A DNA stretch of 64,000 nucleotides from Natrialba taiwanensis DSM 12281 (lineage in GTDB: Archaea; Halobacteriota; Halobacteria; Halobacteriales; Natrialbaceae). Position numbers and translations under genes: made by a program. Shown in pieces: positions 26,550 through 36,091 of the stretch (positions are counted from its first letter, which is position 1; every line of letters begins with the position of its first letter). The notes below the pieces were generated by a model. That model saw nothing but the letters and a program-made list of their open reading frames with translations, was not told where the DNA came from and searched no databases. The stretch lies in NCBI RefSeq assembly GCF_000337595.1, contig NZ_AOIL01000067.1, forward strand, positions 127,203 through 191,202, in the 5' to 3' direction.

Positions 26550-27095
26550 TTAGTGCGTCGCCTCTTCGAGCACCAGCGAGTCGTCCTCGAGGTAGTGCTC
26601 GAAGTGGTGACCGTCGTCCTCGAGCGTCACGAGGATGTCGCGGAGGATTTCCGCAGTCGCGTAATCGCCGAGGTTCTCGGCGAGTTCAATGCTGTCACGC
26701 ATCGACTCGATGATATCGCCGTACATCTCGAGGTCGTTCTCGAACGCGGACCGGATGTCGAGAACGTCTTCGCCCTCGAACTCGACGGTTGCACGCTCTT
26801 CCTGGTTCGATGGTCCGGAGACCGGGACACCGCCGAGCGCCTGCGCGCGCTCTGCGATTTCGTCTGCACCCTCTTCGACGTGCTCGTAGGATTCCTCCAA
26901 GAACTCGTGGAGCGGCAGGAACTCGGCACCCTCGACGACCCAGTGGTGCTTCTTGAGCTGGTGGTAGAGGACGTACGAGTTCGCCAGTTCGGTGTTCAAC
27001 GCGTCGACGATCTGCTCGGCTTTGTCCTGTTCGAGGCGGAGCTCGTTCTCCTCGACGGCATCGGCCGATTGACGGACAGTCTTCTGAGTGCTCAT
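26550..27095 (-). CDS. dpsA: DNA-protection ferritin DpsA
   Basis: The 181-residue protein matches halobacterial DpsA in length and sequence: LNTELANSYVLYHQLKKHHW, EFLPLHEFLEESYEHVEEGADEI (given in parts: EFLPLHEFLEESY, EHVEEGADEIAER) with the ferroxidase His/Asp/Glu residues at the subunit interface, and a C-terminal His-containing helix. Dodecameric Dps oxidises and stores iron with little DNA protection in haloarchaea. A TATA-like CCTTTAAGTG at 27121-27130 precedes the ATG. The TTAGG/CCTAA palindrome lies about 400 nt beyond its 3' end. Confidence 0.95.
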   Translation of the reverse strand: MSTQKTVRQSADAVEENELRLEQDKAEQIVDALNTELANSYVLYHQLKKHHWVVEGAEFLPLHEFLEESYEHVEEGADEIAERAQALGGVPVSGPSNQEERATVEFEGEDVLDIRSAFENDLEMYGDIIESMRDSIELAENLGDYATAEILRDILVTLEDDGHHFEHYLEDDSLVLEEATH

Positions 27096-27120
27096 CTCAT
27101 TTAGTGATACACGCGCTTTG

Positions 27121-27130
27121 CACTTAAAGG
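27121..27130 (-). promoter_or_regulatory. TATA-like element of dpsA
   Basis: Reads CCTTTAAGTG on the minus strand, 26-35 nt before the ATG at 27095. Confidence 0.5.
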
Positions 27131-27298
27131 TTTCCCCAACACAGAACATTTTTTTGGCTATCCGAAAACAGACTTCTCGTAGTGGTGTTATTATTTTCTA
27201 TAGTGGGATCGACGTATCGGTCGCCACTACGGTCAAAAATTGTGCTGTTTTTTCGGGGCTGAGTAAACATTTTCAGTGTGGGGGTTGAAAGGGAACGT

Positions 27299-28768
27299 AT
27301 GGCAACAAGAGCGGCACAGCGGCGAGAGCGGATCTTCGTCGATGGGGACTGGCTCGAAACCGACGAGACCATCGCAGTCTCGGACCTCGCCGACGGCGGG
27401 ACCTTCGCTCAGGTCGGCGCGACCGGGCCGGCCGCAGCACGGACGGCACTCGAAGCAGCCCACGAGATCAAACCCGAACTGCGCCAGACGACCGTCGTCG
27501 AGCGCGCCGGGTGGTGCGAAGCGATCGCCGAGGGCCTTCGCGAGCGCGAGGAAGAACTCGCCGAGGTTATCGTCCGCGAGGCGGGCAAGCCGATCTCCTC
27601 GGCTCGCGGCGAGGTCGGCCAAGCGGCGGAGCGCTTCGATCGCGCCGCCGAGGAGGCCCGAAACATCGTCAGCAAGGGCGAGTTCCGCGAGGGATCGACC
27701 GCGGGCCACGAGGGCTGGAACGCGATCGTCAAACACGAGCCGATCGGTGCGGTGCTCTGTATCACGCCGTACAACTATCCACTTGCGACGACGGCATTAC
27801 AGGTTGCCCCTGCACTCGCCGCGGGTAACAGCGTTCTGCTCAAGCCCGCGAGTAAGACGCCCGTCTCGGCTGCGATCCTCGCCGATGTCATCGCCGACGT
27901 CGACGGCATCCCGGACGGTGCGTTCAACTTCGTTCCCGGTGACGCGAGCGAGATCGGCGACGTCCTATCCGGCGACGACCGCATCAACGCGATCGCGATG
28001 ACCGGCTCCTCGGGCGCGGGGAAACATGTCGCCGGCGAGAGCGGCATGGTCAATCTTCACATGGAACTTGGCGGCAACGCACCCGCTGTCGTCTTCGACG
28101 ACGCCGACCTCACGGACGTTGCCGGCAACTGTGTCAAGGGCTCGCTGAAATACGCCGGCCAGCGTTGCTCGGCCGTCTCCCGCGTCCTCGCTCACGAATC
28201 GATCCACGACGATCTCGTCTCGCAGATCGACCGCACGATGGACGCCTGGGAAGCCGGCGATCTCTTCGACGAAACCACCGCCTTCGGCCCGCTCATCAGC
28301 GAAGACCAGGCCGAGTGGGTCCAGGAACTCGTCGACGACGCCGTCGAGAAGGGTGCAGACCTCGTCCGCGGCGGCGAGCGACGGGCCCCCGAGGGCGTAC
28401 CGGACGAACTCGCCGATCAGTTCTTCGAACCGACGCTGCTCGCCAACGTTCCGCACGACGCCCGTATCGTCGACGAGGAGCAGTTCGGTCCCGTTGCCGC
28501 GATCACGACGTTCGAAGACGAGGACGAAGCGATCGAACTCGCCAACGGTTCGGATCTCGCCCTCGACGCCGCGGTCTTCACCTCCGACTACGATCGCGCG
28601 ATGCGACTGGCCGATCTGATCGACGCCGGTGCCGTCCGCATCAACGGCGCCCCCTCCCACGGCCTCGGCGACGTTCCCTTCGGCGGCAACAAGGACTCGG
28701 GTATCGGCCGCGAGGGCCTCGACGCCTCGATCCACGAGATGATGCGCAAGAAGAGCATCATCCTGTAG
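27299..28768 (+). CDS. NAD(P)-dependent aldehyde dehydrogenase (possibly GapN-type)
   Basis: The 489-residue protein is a complete ALDH-superfamily enzyme. The catalytic Cys290 sits in YAGQRCSAVSRVL, the general-base Glu256 in HMELGGNAP, and GSSGAG is the cofactor loop. GQRCSAVSRV is closest to the motif of non-phosphorylating glyceraldehyde-3-phosphate dehydrogenases and lactaldehyde dehydrogenases, so GapN is a candidate but not proven. It is divergent from dpsA. The start at 27299 (MATRAAQRRE) was preferred to an earlier in-frame ATG. Confidence 0.92.
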   Translation: MATRAAQRRERIFVDGDWLETDETIAVSDLADGGTFAQVGATGPAAARTALEAAHEIKPELRQTTVVERAGWCEAIAEGLREREEELAEVIVREAGKPISSARGEVGQAAERFDRAAEEARNIVSKGEFREGSTAGHEGWNAIVKHEPIGAVLCITPYNYPLATTALQVAPALAAGNSVLLKPASKTPVSAAILADVIADVDGIPDGAFNFVPGDASEIGDVLSGDDRINAIAMTGSSGAGKHVAGESGMVNLHMELGGNAPAVVFDDADLTDVAGNCVKGSLKYAGQRCSAVSRVLAHESIHDDLVSQIDRTMDAWEAGDLFDETTAFGPLISEDQAEWVQELVDDAVEKGADLVRGGERRAPEGVPDELADQFFEPTLLANVPHDARIVDEEQFGPVAAITTFEDEDEAIELANGSDLALDAAVFTSDYDRAMRLADLIDAGAVRINGAPSHGLGDVPFGGNKDSGIGREGLDASIHEMMRKKSIIL

Positions 28769-28957
28769 TCTGTGTAGCCTCGCGACGATATTGGTCCGCG
28801 TCACTTTCGCCTGTTGAACGCTCTACCAGCCGTTCAACGGGACACAGCTACAGCTCATAGATCGCGGCTTACGGACCGCCCCCACAAATCGCGGCTCAGG
28901 CGGATCACTTCTCGGACCACACTCACCTCTCAGGCGGACGGTCCACTGCGACCCGAG

Positions 28958-29408
28958 CTAGAACGCGACCGATCGGCTGGCAACGACCGTCTCAGTCCCG
29001 CCAGCGACCGCAATCGCCCGTACCGTCGTTTCGTCGCCCTCATCGTACGCAAACGTCACGCTCTCGCCGACCGCAGCGATCGCGTCGCTTCTTCCCGCCC
29101 CGTCGATAATCTCGACTCGGTCGGTGTTCCCGAGCGATGAGACGAACTCGTCGTCGCCGGTCGTTTCGTCCGGTGTGAGCGAACTGGGGACCCACCGTGC
29201 CAGCGCGGAGACGTCAACGCTAGCCCCGATCTCCGTCCCGAGGGATCCAGTCCCGTTCGCGTCGTCCGTCGTTCCGTTCGAGTCGGACTCTGCTTGGCGT
29301 CCCCGACTCGGAACCGCCGAGACAGCCTGCACTGATTGAGAGGGCACCGATACTGCCGATCCCACCGGTCGTCACCAACAATCGGCGACGCGAGTACTCG
29401 TCAGTCAT
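28958..29408 (-). pseudogene. Tat-lipobox protein gene broken by a frameshift
   Basis: The first frame from the ATG at 29408 encodes MTDEYSRRRLLVTTGGIGS and a lipobox SAGC, a Tat lipoprotein signal. It then loses haloarchaeal character. From about 29300 the next frame continues with DSNGTTDDANGTG and a folded C-terminal part (VEIIDGAGRSDAIAAVGESVTF, in parts: VEIIDGAGRSD, AAVGESVTFAYDEGDE) to a stop at 28958. One extra base, possibly in the GGGG run at about 29306-29310, would explain it. A sequencing error or true decay cannot be told apart. Confidence 0.7.
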
Positions 29409-29534
29409 CTCTGCTTCCACAAATTATAATTATAACAGGATATAATTCACCATCAGTCTCTGCGGATAGACGCGGTCCTCGAACGCGAGCGGGAGAGCGG
29501 ACGGGAGGCCGCACCTATCCGATCGTCCTACTCT

Positions 29535-30530
29535 ATGAGTACTGATCCGTCCATCCTCGTCGCTGGCGAAACGCTGATCGACTTCCTGCCGGAACGGCCC
29601 GGATCGCTCACCGAGGTCGATAGCTTCGACCGTCGCCCCGGTGGCGCACCCGCAAACGTGGCCGTCGGCCTCGCTCGACTCGGAACCACACCGCTGTTCT
29701 GGACCCGCGTCGGCGACGACCCGTTCGGCCACTATCTCCGGGAGACGCTCACCGACGCCGGCCTCTCCGACCGATACATCGAGTTCGACCCCGCGGCGAA
29801 GACGACGCTCGCGTTCGTCACCCACGATTCGGACGGCGACCGCGAGTTCACCTTCTATCGCGACGGGACGGCGGACACGCGACTCGAACCGGGTCGGGTC
29901 GACGACGAGACGCTCGCCGCGCTCGAGTGGGTTCACGTCGGGGGCGTCACGCTCGCCAGCGGCCCCGCCCGGGCTGCGACGCGAGACCTCATCGACCGGG
30001 CTGGCGAGGCCGGCTGTACGGTTTCGTTCGACCCGAACGCTAGACCGGAGCTGTGGCACGCCGAGGAGACGTTTGCAAGCGTCTGCCGCGACGCGCTCGA
30101 GGGCGTCGATGTCTGCAAGGCAACCGCGGGTGAACTCGAGGCGCTCGGCTTTACCGGGGCGACGCCGACTGAACTCGGGCAAGCGGTGGTCGCCGGATCG
30201 ACGGGGCCCCACACCGCCTTCGTCACGCGGGGCAGTGAGGGGGCCGTGGCTGTCGCCGGGCCGGATGCACCGTGGGGTGGCGGACACGCGGGAGCATCGT
30301 CACTGGCTGTCGTCGAAACCGATGGCTACACCGTCGAGACGGTCGATACGACGGGAGCAGGCGACGCGTTCGTCGCCGGCATAATCACGGCGCTTCAGGG
30401 CGGCAAATCGGTGTCCGAAACGCTCGCTAGTAGTAGCGCTATCGCCGCGATTACGACGACTGAAACCGGTGCGATGACCGCGTTGCCGGACCGCGAGACG
30501 GTACGGGCGTTCCGCCGAGGGCGCTCGTAG
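29535..30530 (+). CDS. PfkB-family sugar kinase (fructokinase-like)
   Basis: The 331-residue protein has both PfkB signatures: RPGGAPANVAVGLARLG near residues 34-50 and DTTGAGDAFVAGI near 277-289 with the catalytic Asp. The N-terminus ILVAGETLIDFLPE is typical of fructokinase and 2-keto-3-deoxygluconate kinase relatives. It phosphorylates a sugar or sugar acid with ATP; fructose is the best guess but not certain. Codon use and acidity match the neighbours. Confidence 0.9.
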   Translation: MSTDPSILVAGETLIDFLPERPGSLTEVDSFDRRPGGAPANVAVGLARLGTTPLFWTRVGDDPFGHYLRETLTDAGLSDRYIEFDPAAKTTLAFVTHDSDGDREFTFYRDGTADTRLEPGRVDDETLAALEWVHVGGVTLASGPARAATRDLIDRAGEAGCTVSFDPNARPELWHAEETFASVCRDALEGVDVCKATAGELEALGFTGATPTELGQAVVAGSTGPHTAFVTRGSEGAVAVAGPDAPWGGGHAGASSLAVVETDGYTVETVDTTGAGDAFVAGIITALQGGKSVSETLASSSAIAAITTTETGAMTALPDRETVRAFRRGRS

Positions 30531-30614
30531 TCCCCGCTTCGAGAGGCAGACCGCCTGCGCCGTTCGAGGCGATGGCGATAGCACCGACGACGTCTTGTGC
30601 ACATCCAGGCGAAC

Positions 30615-30624
30615 CACATATCTG
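30615..30624 (+). promoter_or_regulatory. TATA-like element of the BrkB-family gene
   Basis: CACATATCTG, centred 27 nt before the ATG at 30646. Confidence 0.45.
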
Positions 30625-30645
30625 GATTGACGGTGTGGCTCCGGT

Positions 30646-31791
30646 ATGGCAACCGAACGTGAAGACAACGGTGTCGCCTCCTTTGGCAAGACCGTAGTCG
30701 CCGGCATACAGGAGAAAAACGTTTCCTTCATGGCCGCTGGAATCGCCTATCAGGCGTTCATCTCGCTACTGCCCCTTCTCGTCCTCGTCTTTTTCGTCGT
30801 CACCGTCGTCGGCGACGAGCAGTTCGCGGCCGAGGTCACAACGGCAACGAGTGGCTTTCTGCCCGAGAGCGGTCAGGTCATGGTCGAGAACGCCATCTCC
30901 GAATCGCCGGCAACGGCGGGATCGACGCTCATCGGCGTCGTCGTTCTCGTGTGGGGGGCACTCAAAATATTTCGCGGACTCGATACGGCGTTCTCCGAAA
31001 TCTACGATTCGGCCGCGGAGAGTTCATTTGTCGGGCAACTTCGCGATGCGGTGATCGTCCTTGGTGCGATCGGTGGTGCGTTGATCGCGGCAGGCGCGGC
31101 GAGTCTCGTCGTCGCGGTTTTCCCGGACGTTCCCCTCCTCGAGTTGGTGAACCCGATCCTTCTCGTGATCGTGCTCACGATCGCGTTCCTGCCGATGTAC
31201 TACTACTTCCCGGATGTCGACGTCTCTCCCCGCCAGGTGCTTCCCGGCGTCGTCGTCGCGGCGGTCGGCTGGACGGTGCTCCAGTCGCTCTTTCAGGTCT
31301 ACGTCTCGTTCGCGGGGAGTTCGGATTCTGCAGGACCGGTGGGTGCGATCTTGCTCTTGCTCACCTGGCTTTACTTCGGCGGACTCATCTTGCTCGTTGG
31401 TGCCGTCGTCAATGCCGTCAGAAGCGGTCACTTCGACCAGTCGGACGCGGACGATCCAGTCCTGGAGACGTCGATTGCCGCAACGGATCGTCCGTCCTTC
31501 GTCGACGACGCACAGCGCGACCGGACCCGTCTCCTCGATCGGATCGACCGCCTCGAACGCGAACGCGACCAACTTCGAAACGACCTCGCCGCCCAGCGCG
31601 CACGGCGATACCGCCTCGAAGACCGCGTCACCCACCTGGAAACGCTCACTCGCGATCTCGAAGACGAGACCGCGACCCTCCACCGTGAACTCGACCAGCA
31701 CGAGGACCCGCCGTGGAAACAACCGTTCCACACGGCTCTCTCGCACGTCGAGACCATCCGTATCGGTGTCGTCGAAGACCGACGTGACTGA
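30646..31791 (+). CDS. YihY/BrkB-family inner-membrane protein
   Basis: The 381-residue protein has six membrane helices in residues about 30-270 with the family motif VSFMAAGIAYQAFISLLPLLV (in parts: VSFMAAGIAYQAF, ISLLPLLVLV) and WTVLQSLFQVYVSF. The C-terminal 100 residues form a charged coiled coil (DRIDRLERERDQLRNDLAAQ and ETLTRDLEDETATLHRELDQ), an addition typical of haloarchaeal members. The family was once called ribonuclease BN by mistake; its real function is unknown. The TATA-like element upstream supports a leaderless start. Confidence 0.88.
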   Translation: MATEREDNGVASFGKTVVAGIQEKNVSFMAAGIAYQAFISLLPLLVLVFFVVTVVGDEQFAAEVTTATSGFLPESGQVMVENAISESPATAGSTLIGVVVLVWGALKIFRGLDTAFSEIYDSAAESSFVGQLRDAVIVLGAIGGALIAAGAASLVVAVFPDVPLLELVNPILLVIVLTIAFLPMYYYFPDVDVSPRQVLPGVVVAAVGWTVLQSLFQVYVSFAGSSDSAGPVGAILLLLTWLYFGGLILLVGAVVNAVRSGHFDQSDADDPVLETSIAATDRPSFVDDAQRDRTRLLDRIDRLERERDQLRNDLAAQRARRYRLEDRVTHLETLTRDLEDETATLHRELDQHEDPPWKQPFHTALSHVETIRIGVVEDRRD

Positions 31792-31845
31792 CGGCGGCCA
31801 CGATTGCGACCGCGCGACCGGACACGGGAGTCGCACTCGAGAGCG

Positions 31846-31853
31846 CTTATTAC
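31846..31853 (+). promoter_or_regulatory. TATA-like element for the 31879 gene
   Basis: CTTATTAC lies 26-33 nt before a GTG at 31879, which decides that start over the upstream ATG. Confidence 0.45.
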
Positions 31854-31878
31854 GCTCCACGCCGACACCCCACACATC

Positions 31879-32304
31879 GTGTCTCACTCAGTACGGGCCG
31901 CCAGGCGACGGCTCTGTGACGACCACGCAGATACTATCGCAGCGATCGACGACTGTGCGGATCGCGTCACTACCTCTTGGGACACCGCTCGAACGACGAA
32001 TCGCGACGCACTCGTCGACTCTCTGCGCGCCGAACTCGTGGCCGCGGACATCTTCGATCGACTTCCAGCGCTCCTGGCGGCGGCCGTCGATGCGACAGCA
32101 TCGGACCTGCGGGCACGTCCCGTCCCCGCAGCGCCGTACGTCGTCGTAACGAGTCGCGGGCCGCTCCTTCGGGCGACGATCGATCCCGGAAGACTCGTCA
32201 TCAGATTCGACGTCTTCGAAATCGTCCGCGCTGACGGTGCCGGCCATCAACCGGAATACCACCGCGTAGATGGCGTCCGACTGCACGTTTCGCTTGAAAA
32301 CTGA
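31879..32304 (+). CDS. Haloarchaeal protein of unknown function, GTG start
   Basis: The 141-residue product reads from a GTG as (M)SHSVRAARRRLCDDHADTIA and has a helical N-terminal half and a beta-rich C-terminal half (PYVVVTSRGPLLRATIDPGR, LVIRFDVFEIVR). The ATG at 31804 lies upstream of the promoter, so the GTG at 31879 is the better start. No motif is recognised. It lies 88 nt after the BrkB-family gene on the same strand with its own promoter. Confidence 0.65.
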   Translation: MSHSVRAARRRLCDDHADTIAAIDDCADRVTTSWDTARTTNRDALVDSLRAELVAADIFDRLPALLAAAVDATASDLRARPVPAAPYVVVTSRGPLLRATIDPGRLVIRFDVFEIVRADGAGHQPEYHRVDGVRLHVSLEN

Positions 32305-32383
32305 GCGGTTGACAGCGGGACCGCGAGTCGGAGTCGAAGACGAGTCAGCGTTTTTACGATGCAGTCGAAAACTGCTGTCGAAC

Positions 32384-32860
32384 ATGCACCCACGCGCACA
32401 GGCGTTCGCCGATCGAGCACGCGCCGAGTTCAGTTTCGAGCCGACGGTCGAGGAGTTCCCGGAGGGGACGAAGACGGCGGCAGACGCGGCGGCGGCAGTT
32501 GGCTGTCGGGAGGCCCAGATCGCGAGTTCGCTCGTCTTCGACGTGGACGGCTCGCTGGTGGTGTCGGTGACGAGCGGCGCGAACCGCGTCAGCGAGGCGG
32601 CGCTCGGCGAGGTCTTCGGCGTGTCGGCGGCTGCGGTGTCGATGGCCGATGCCGAGCGGATTCGAACTGAACTCGGCTGGTCGATCGGCGGTGTGCCGCC
32701 GTTCTGTCACGAGCGGACGGTCCCGGTCGTGCTTGATGAGACGCTGCTCACGTTCGAGACGGTCTGGGCGGCTGCGGGGACGCCGGAGGCGGTGTTTTCG
32801 ATCGACCCGACGGCGTTGCAACAGTATGCAGGGGCAGAGCCGGTGGCTGTTAGTGAGTAG
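32384..32860 (+). CDS. YbaK/prolyl-tRNA synthetase-associated deacylase family protein
   Basis: The 158-residue protein matches the YbaK/ProX fold: VEEFPEGTKTAADAAAAVGC near residues 20-40, QIASSLVFDVDGSLVVSVTSG (in parts: QIASSLVFDVDG, SLVVSVTSGANRVS) and WSIGGVPPFCH. These free-standing enzymes deacylate mischarged tRNA-Pro or related tRNAs. Specificity cannot be told from sequence. The ATG at 32384 gives MHPRAQAFADRARAEF, the expected start of the domain. Confidence 0.9.
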   Translation: MHPRAQAFADRARAEFSFEPTVEEFPEGTKTAADAAAAVGCREAQIASSLVFDVDGSLVVSVTSGANRVSEAALGEVFGVSAAAVSMADAERIRTELGWSIGGVPPFCHERTVPVVLDETLLTFETVWAAAGTPEAVFSIDPTALQQYAGAEPVAVSE

Positions 32861-32980
32861 GCAAGAGTTCAGGTTCTCGTTTTCACCAATGGGCCCCTTG
32901 GTGTGCTACCGTCGAGAAGTTATTAATCCACCAGTCTGTGTGATGGCCGAATTATTAACAGAAAGGTAGTAGATAATAAC

Positions 32981-32988
32981 ATATTTAG
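32981..32988 (+). promoter_or_regulatory. TATA-like element of the metal ABC transporter operon
   Basis: ATATTTAG is centred 27 nt before the ATG at 33011, in an AT-rich stretch with a quasi-palindrome GTTATTAAT...ATTATTAAC at 32919-32960 that may be an operator. Confidence 0.5.
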
Positions 32989-33010
32989 TCGACGGGCAAT
33001 TGGTTCGGAT

Positions 33011-34084
33011 ATGGAACTCGAACGACGGACGTTCCTGGCGGCGAGTTCGGGATCACTCGCGGCCGGGGCACTGGCGGGGTGTCTCGATGACGTGGCTCGC
33101 GGGAGCGAGGGGGTCGAGTCGGGGTATGCCGCATTTTTTGCGCTGTGGGACTGGGCTGATACCATTGGTGGCGATGCGGTTACGTTCGAAAACCCGGTCG
33201 GGACCGGCGAGGTCGGGCACGGCTGGGAGCCCGAAGCGGACTTGCTCGCGGAGATTGCAAAGAGTGATGCGTTCGTCTACCTCGATCTGCCGGAGTTCGC
33301 CTGGGCGCAGGAGGCGGCGGCAACGCTTGAGTCGGACTACGAGACGGTGGCCGTGATCGATGCGCTCGAGGGACTCGACGACGAGTTACTGGCGTGGAAT
33401 CACGAGCACGATTCCGACGAACACGAGGAGGACTCCCACGACCACGCTACCGATGAGGGAGACGACGCTGAGCACGATCACGACCACGACGACGGGGGAT
33501 CTCACGATGGGCACGACCACGGCGCCGTCGATCCCCACGCCTGGGTCGACCCGGTCCTCGCCCAGCGTCTCGTCACGACTATCGCGGACGGCCTCGCCGA
33601 CGCCGATCCCGACAACGAGGAGACGTTCCGGGAGAACGCCGAAACGTACACCGACCGGCTCGCCGAACTCGACGACGAGTTCAGCGCCATCACCGGGGAA
33701 GCCGAGCACGATGTCGCCATCCTCGCCGGACACAACTCCTATCAGTACCTCGAACACCGCTACGATATCGAGGTGCACACGCCGTCCGGCGTGTCGCCGC
33801 AGGATGAACCGAGTATCACCGATATTTCGGGGACGATCGACCGCATCGACGAACACGACATCGACACGATTCTCTACGATCGCTTCGAGGTCACGTCCGA
33901 GGATGAACTCCCGCCACTCGCCGAGACGATCCTGGCGGAGAGCGCCGCGACGAATGCGGTCCCGGTCACGTCCGGAGAGGGGACGCTCCAGTCCTGGCAG
34001 GAGTCGGACTGGGGATACGTCGAACAAATGGAAGAGCTAAACGTTCCCGCGTTCAGAGACGCACTTGGAGCGGATCACCAGTGA
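33011..34084 (+). CDS. Metal ABC transporter substrate-binding lipoprotein (ZnuA-like)
   Basis: The 357-residue protein starts with a Tat motif (ERRTFLAASSGS) and lipobox LAGC with Cys24. It then follows the cluster A-I binding-protein fold: a conserved His in the first lobe, a His-rich loop at residues 131-170 (repeats of HDHD/HEH/GHDH), VDPHAWVDP with a ligand His, AGHNSYQYLEHRY and the C-terminal Asp region. The His-rich loop is typical of zinc importers, though manganese is possible. It is first of three genes; its stop overlaps the next GTG start (GTGA). Confidence 0.93.
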   Translation: MELERRTFLAASSGSLAAGALAGCLDDVARGSEGVESGYAAFFALWDWADTIGGDAVTFENPVGTGEVGHGWEPEADLLAEIAKSDAFVYLDLPEFAWAQEAAATLESDYETVAVIDALEGLDDELLAWNHEHDSDEHEEDSHDHATDEGDDAEHDHDHDDGGSHDGHDHGAVDPHAWVDPVLAQRLVTTIADGLADADPDNEETFRENAETYTDRLAELDDEFSAITGEAEHDVAILAGHNSYQYLEHRYDIEVHTPSGVSPQDEPSITDISGTIDRIDEHDIDTILYDRFEVTSEDELPPLAETILAESAATNAVPVTSGEGTLQSWQESDWGYVEQMEELNVPAFRDALGADHQ

Positions 34085-34821
34085 CCGCAGTCGTCTCTCT
34101 CGAGAACGTCACGTTCGCCTACGGCGAGCAGCCGGCCGTCCGCGACGTGTCCCTTACCGTCGATCAGGGCGACTTTCTCGGCCTCATCGGTCCGAACGGC
34201 TCCGGGAAGACGACACTCTTGCACCTCATGCTCGGTCTGCACAGTCCCGACAGCGGCTCGATCGAACTCTTCGGCGAGCCCGCCTCGGCGTTCTCCGAGG
34301 GCGAACGGATCGGCTACGTTTCCCAGCAGGCGACCAGCCGCGGCGGCACGATGCCCGTTACCGTCCGCGAGGTCGTGACGATGGGCCGGTTTGCCCACGC
34401 GGGCCACAGCCGACTGACCGAGGCAGATCACGACATCGTCACGGACGCTCTGGAGACGGTCGGTATCACCGCACTCGCCGATCGACAGGTTACGCAGCTC
34501 TCGGGCGGCCAGCGCCAGCGGGCGTTCATCGCTCGCGCGCTCGCCTCCGAGGCCGACCTGCTCGCGCTCGACGAACCGACCGTTGGCGTCGACGCCGAAT
34601 CCCGTGACGAGTTCTACCAGTTGCTCGACTCGCTCAACGACTCGGGCATCACGATCATCCTCATCGAACACGATATCGGCGTCGTCACCGACCGGGCGAA
34701 CCGTATCGCCTGTCTCAACACGGAGCTATACCACCACGGCGATACCGAATCGTTCGTCGAGAGCGACGCGCTCACGGAGGCCTACGGGACGACCGGGCAC
34801 GTCGTCGAACACCATCATTAG
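34081..34821 (+). CDS. Metal ABC transporter ATP-binding protein (ZnuC-like)
   Basis: The 246-residue protein starts with GTG overlapping the previous stop by four bases. It has a Walker A GPNGSGKTT near residues 37-45, the signature LSGGQRQR near 141-148, Walker B DLLALDEP near 160-167 and the H-loop His in LIEHDIG. The C-terminus ends in a run of His residues (EHHH), possibly a metal-sensing or accidental tail. It powers metal import with the neighbouring binding protein and permease. Confidence 0.95.
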   Translation: MTAVVSLENVTFAYGEQPAVRDVSLTVDQGDFLGLIGPNGSGKTTLLHLMLGLHSPDSGSIELFGEPASAFSEGERIGYVSQQATSRGGTMPVTVREVVTMGRFAHAGHSRLTEADHDIVTDALETVGITALADRQVTQLSGGQRQRAFIARALASEADLLALDEPTVGVDAESRDEFYQLLDSLNDSGITIILIEHDIGVVTDRANRIACLNTELYHHGDTESFVESDALTEAYGTTGHVVEHHH

Positions 34822-34933
34822 TCGATCGAATGCTGGAGTTCACATCGCTCATTGACAGAGAGACCGATACTGACACTGACGCCAACGCCGACCCGACACG
34901 ACAACCGACACCACTGACACACACCACACACGG

Positions 34934-35944
34934 ATGCACGACACCAGACGACGACTCGAACTCGGCGGAATCGCCCTGACCGGCTTGCTCGCCGTCACGA
35001 TGCTCGGATTTCTCACCCTCGATTGGCTACAGGAGTATCCGTACGCGTCGGCGCTGTACGAGCAGTTCCGGATCGCCGGACGGTTGCTGGACTACTACCT
35101 CGGGACGAACGTCTTCTCTCATCCCTACCTGTGGCGGTCGATGGCGACGGGTGTTCTCATCGGCGTCGTCGGGCCGCTGGTCGGGACCTATCTCGTCCAC
35201 CGCGAGATGGCACTGATCGGCGAAACGCTCGCGCACACGGCGTTCGCCGGCGTCGCGATCGGACTGTTGTTCAGTTCGACGACGGACTGGAGCGGCTCGC
35301 TCTTGCTCGTCGCGCTCGTCGTCGGGATCCTCGGTGCACTCGGCGTGCAGTGGCTCACCGAACGCACGGACACGTACGGCGACGTGCCGATCGCGATCAT
35401 GCTCACCGGCAGTTTCGCCGTCGGCACGCTCATCATCAGCTACGGACGCGGACTCACGGGGCTTAACATCCAGAACTTTCTCTTCGGCAATCTCTCCGTG
35501 ATCACGCCCTCCGGAGCGCGGCTGATGGGAATTCTGAGCGTCGTCGTCGTGGCAGTCGTCGCGGTGACGTACAAGCAACTGCTCTTTATCACGTTCGACG
35601 AGCAGGCCGCTCGCGTCGCCCGGCTGAACGTTACCTGGTACAACACGCTGTTGATCGTGATGACGGCCGTCGTCGTCGTCGGCGCGATGCAGGTCCTCGG
35701 CGTGATCCTCGTCGCGGCGATGCTCGTCATTCCCGTTGCAGCCGCAACGCAACTCGCACACAGTTTCCGCGAGACGCTGTATCTCTCGATCCTCTTCGGC
35801 CAGGTCTCGATCATCGGAGGCTTCGCGCTCTCGATCTCTCAGAGCCTTCCCGCCGGCGGCTCGATCGTCGTCGTCGGAATCGCCGCCTACCTGCTCGCCG
35901 TTCTCGTTTCGGACCGATCCGCAGCTGCGGTTTCAGTTCACTGA
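34934..35944 (+). CDS. Metal ABC transporter permease (ZnuB-like)
   Basis: The 336-residue protein has eight or nine membrane helices and the ABC-3 family motifs PLVGTYLVHREMALIGETLAH (in parts: PLVGTYLVHREMA, LIGETLAHTAFAG) and VLGVILVAAMLVIPVAAA. It forms the membrane channel of the metal importer. The 112-nt gap from the ATPase gene is C/A-rich with GACAC-type repeats and has no gene; the three genes are still likely one operon. Confidence 0.95.
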   Translation: MHDTRRRLELGGIALTGLLAVTMLGFLTLDWLQEYPYASALYEQFRIAGRLLDYYLGTNVFSHPYLWRSMATGVLIGVVGPLVGTYLVHREMALIGETLAHTAFAGVAIGLLFSSTTDWSGSLLLVALVVGILGALGVQWLTERTDTYGDVPIAIMLTGSFAVGTLIISYGRGLTGLNIQNFLFGNLSVITPSGARLMGILSVVVVAVVAVTYKQLLFITFDEQAARVARLNVTWYNTLLIVMTAVVVVGAMQVLGVILVAAMLVIPVAAATQLAHSFRETLYLSILFGQVSIIGGFALSISQSLPAGGSIVVVGIAAYLLAVLVSDRSAAAVSVH

Positions 35945-36091
35945 CTACCGGCACTATTCCCGTTCACTGTCCTGGTTACCGCCGATTCGTCTCGTCAGCA
36001 GTCACCGTCGCGTTTCGATTCAGTACCGCTCATCACCAGTCGGTGGGAACGCACCCTACGTTTAACACGACTCTCGGCGAATTCACTCACG

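Noticed and set aside
27179-27230. GTAGTGG/CCACTAC inverted repeat between dpsA and the aldehyde dehydrogenase gene
   Set aside because: Seven-bp arms 38 nt apart can occur by chance and no structure or operator position supports them.
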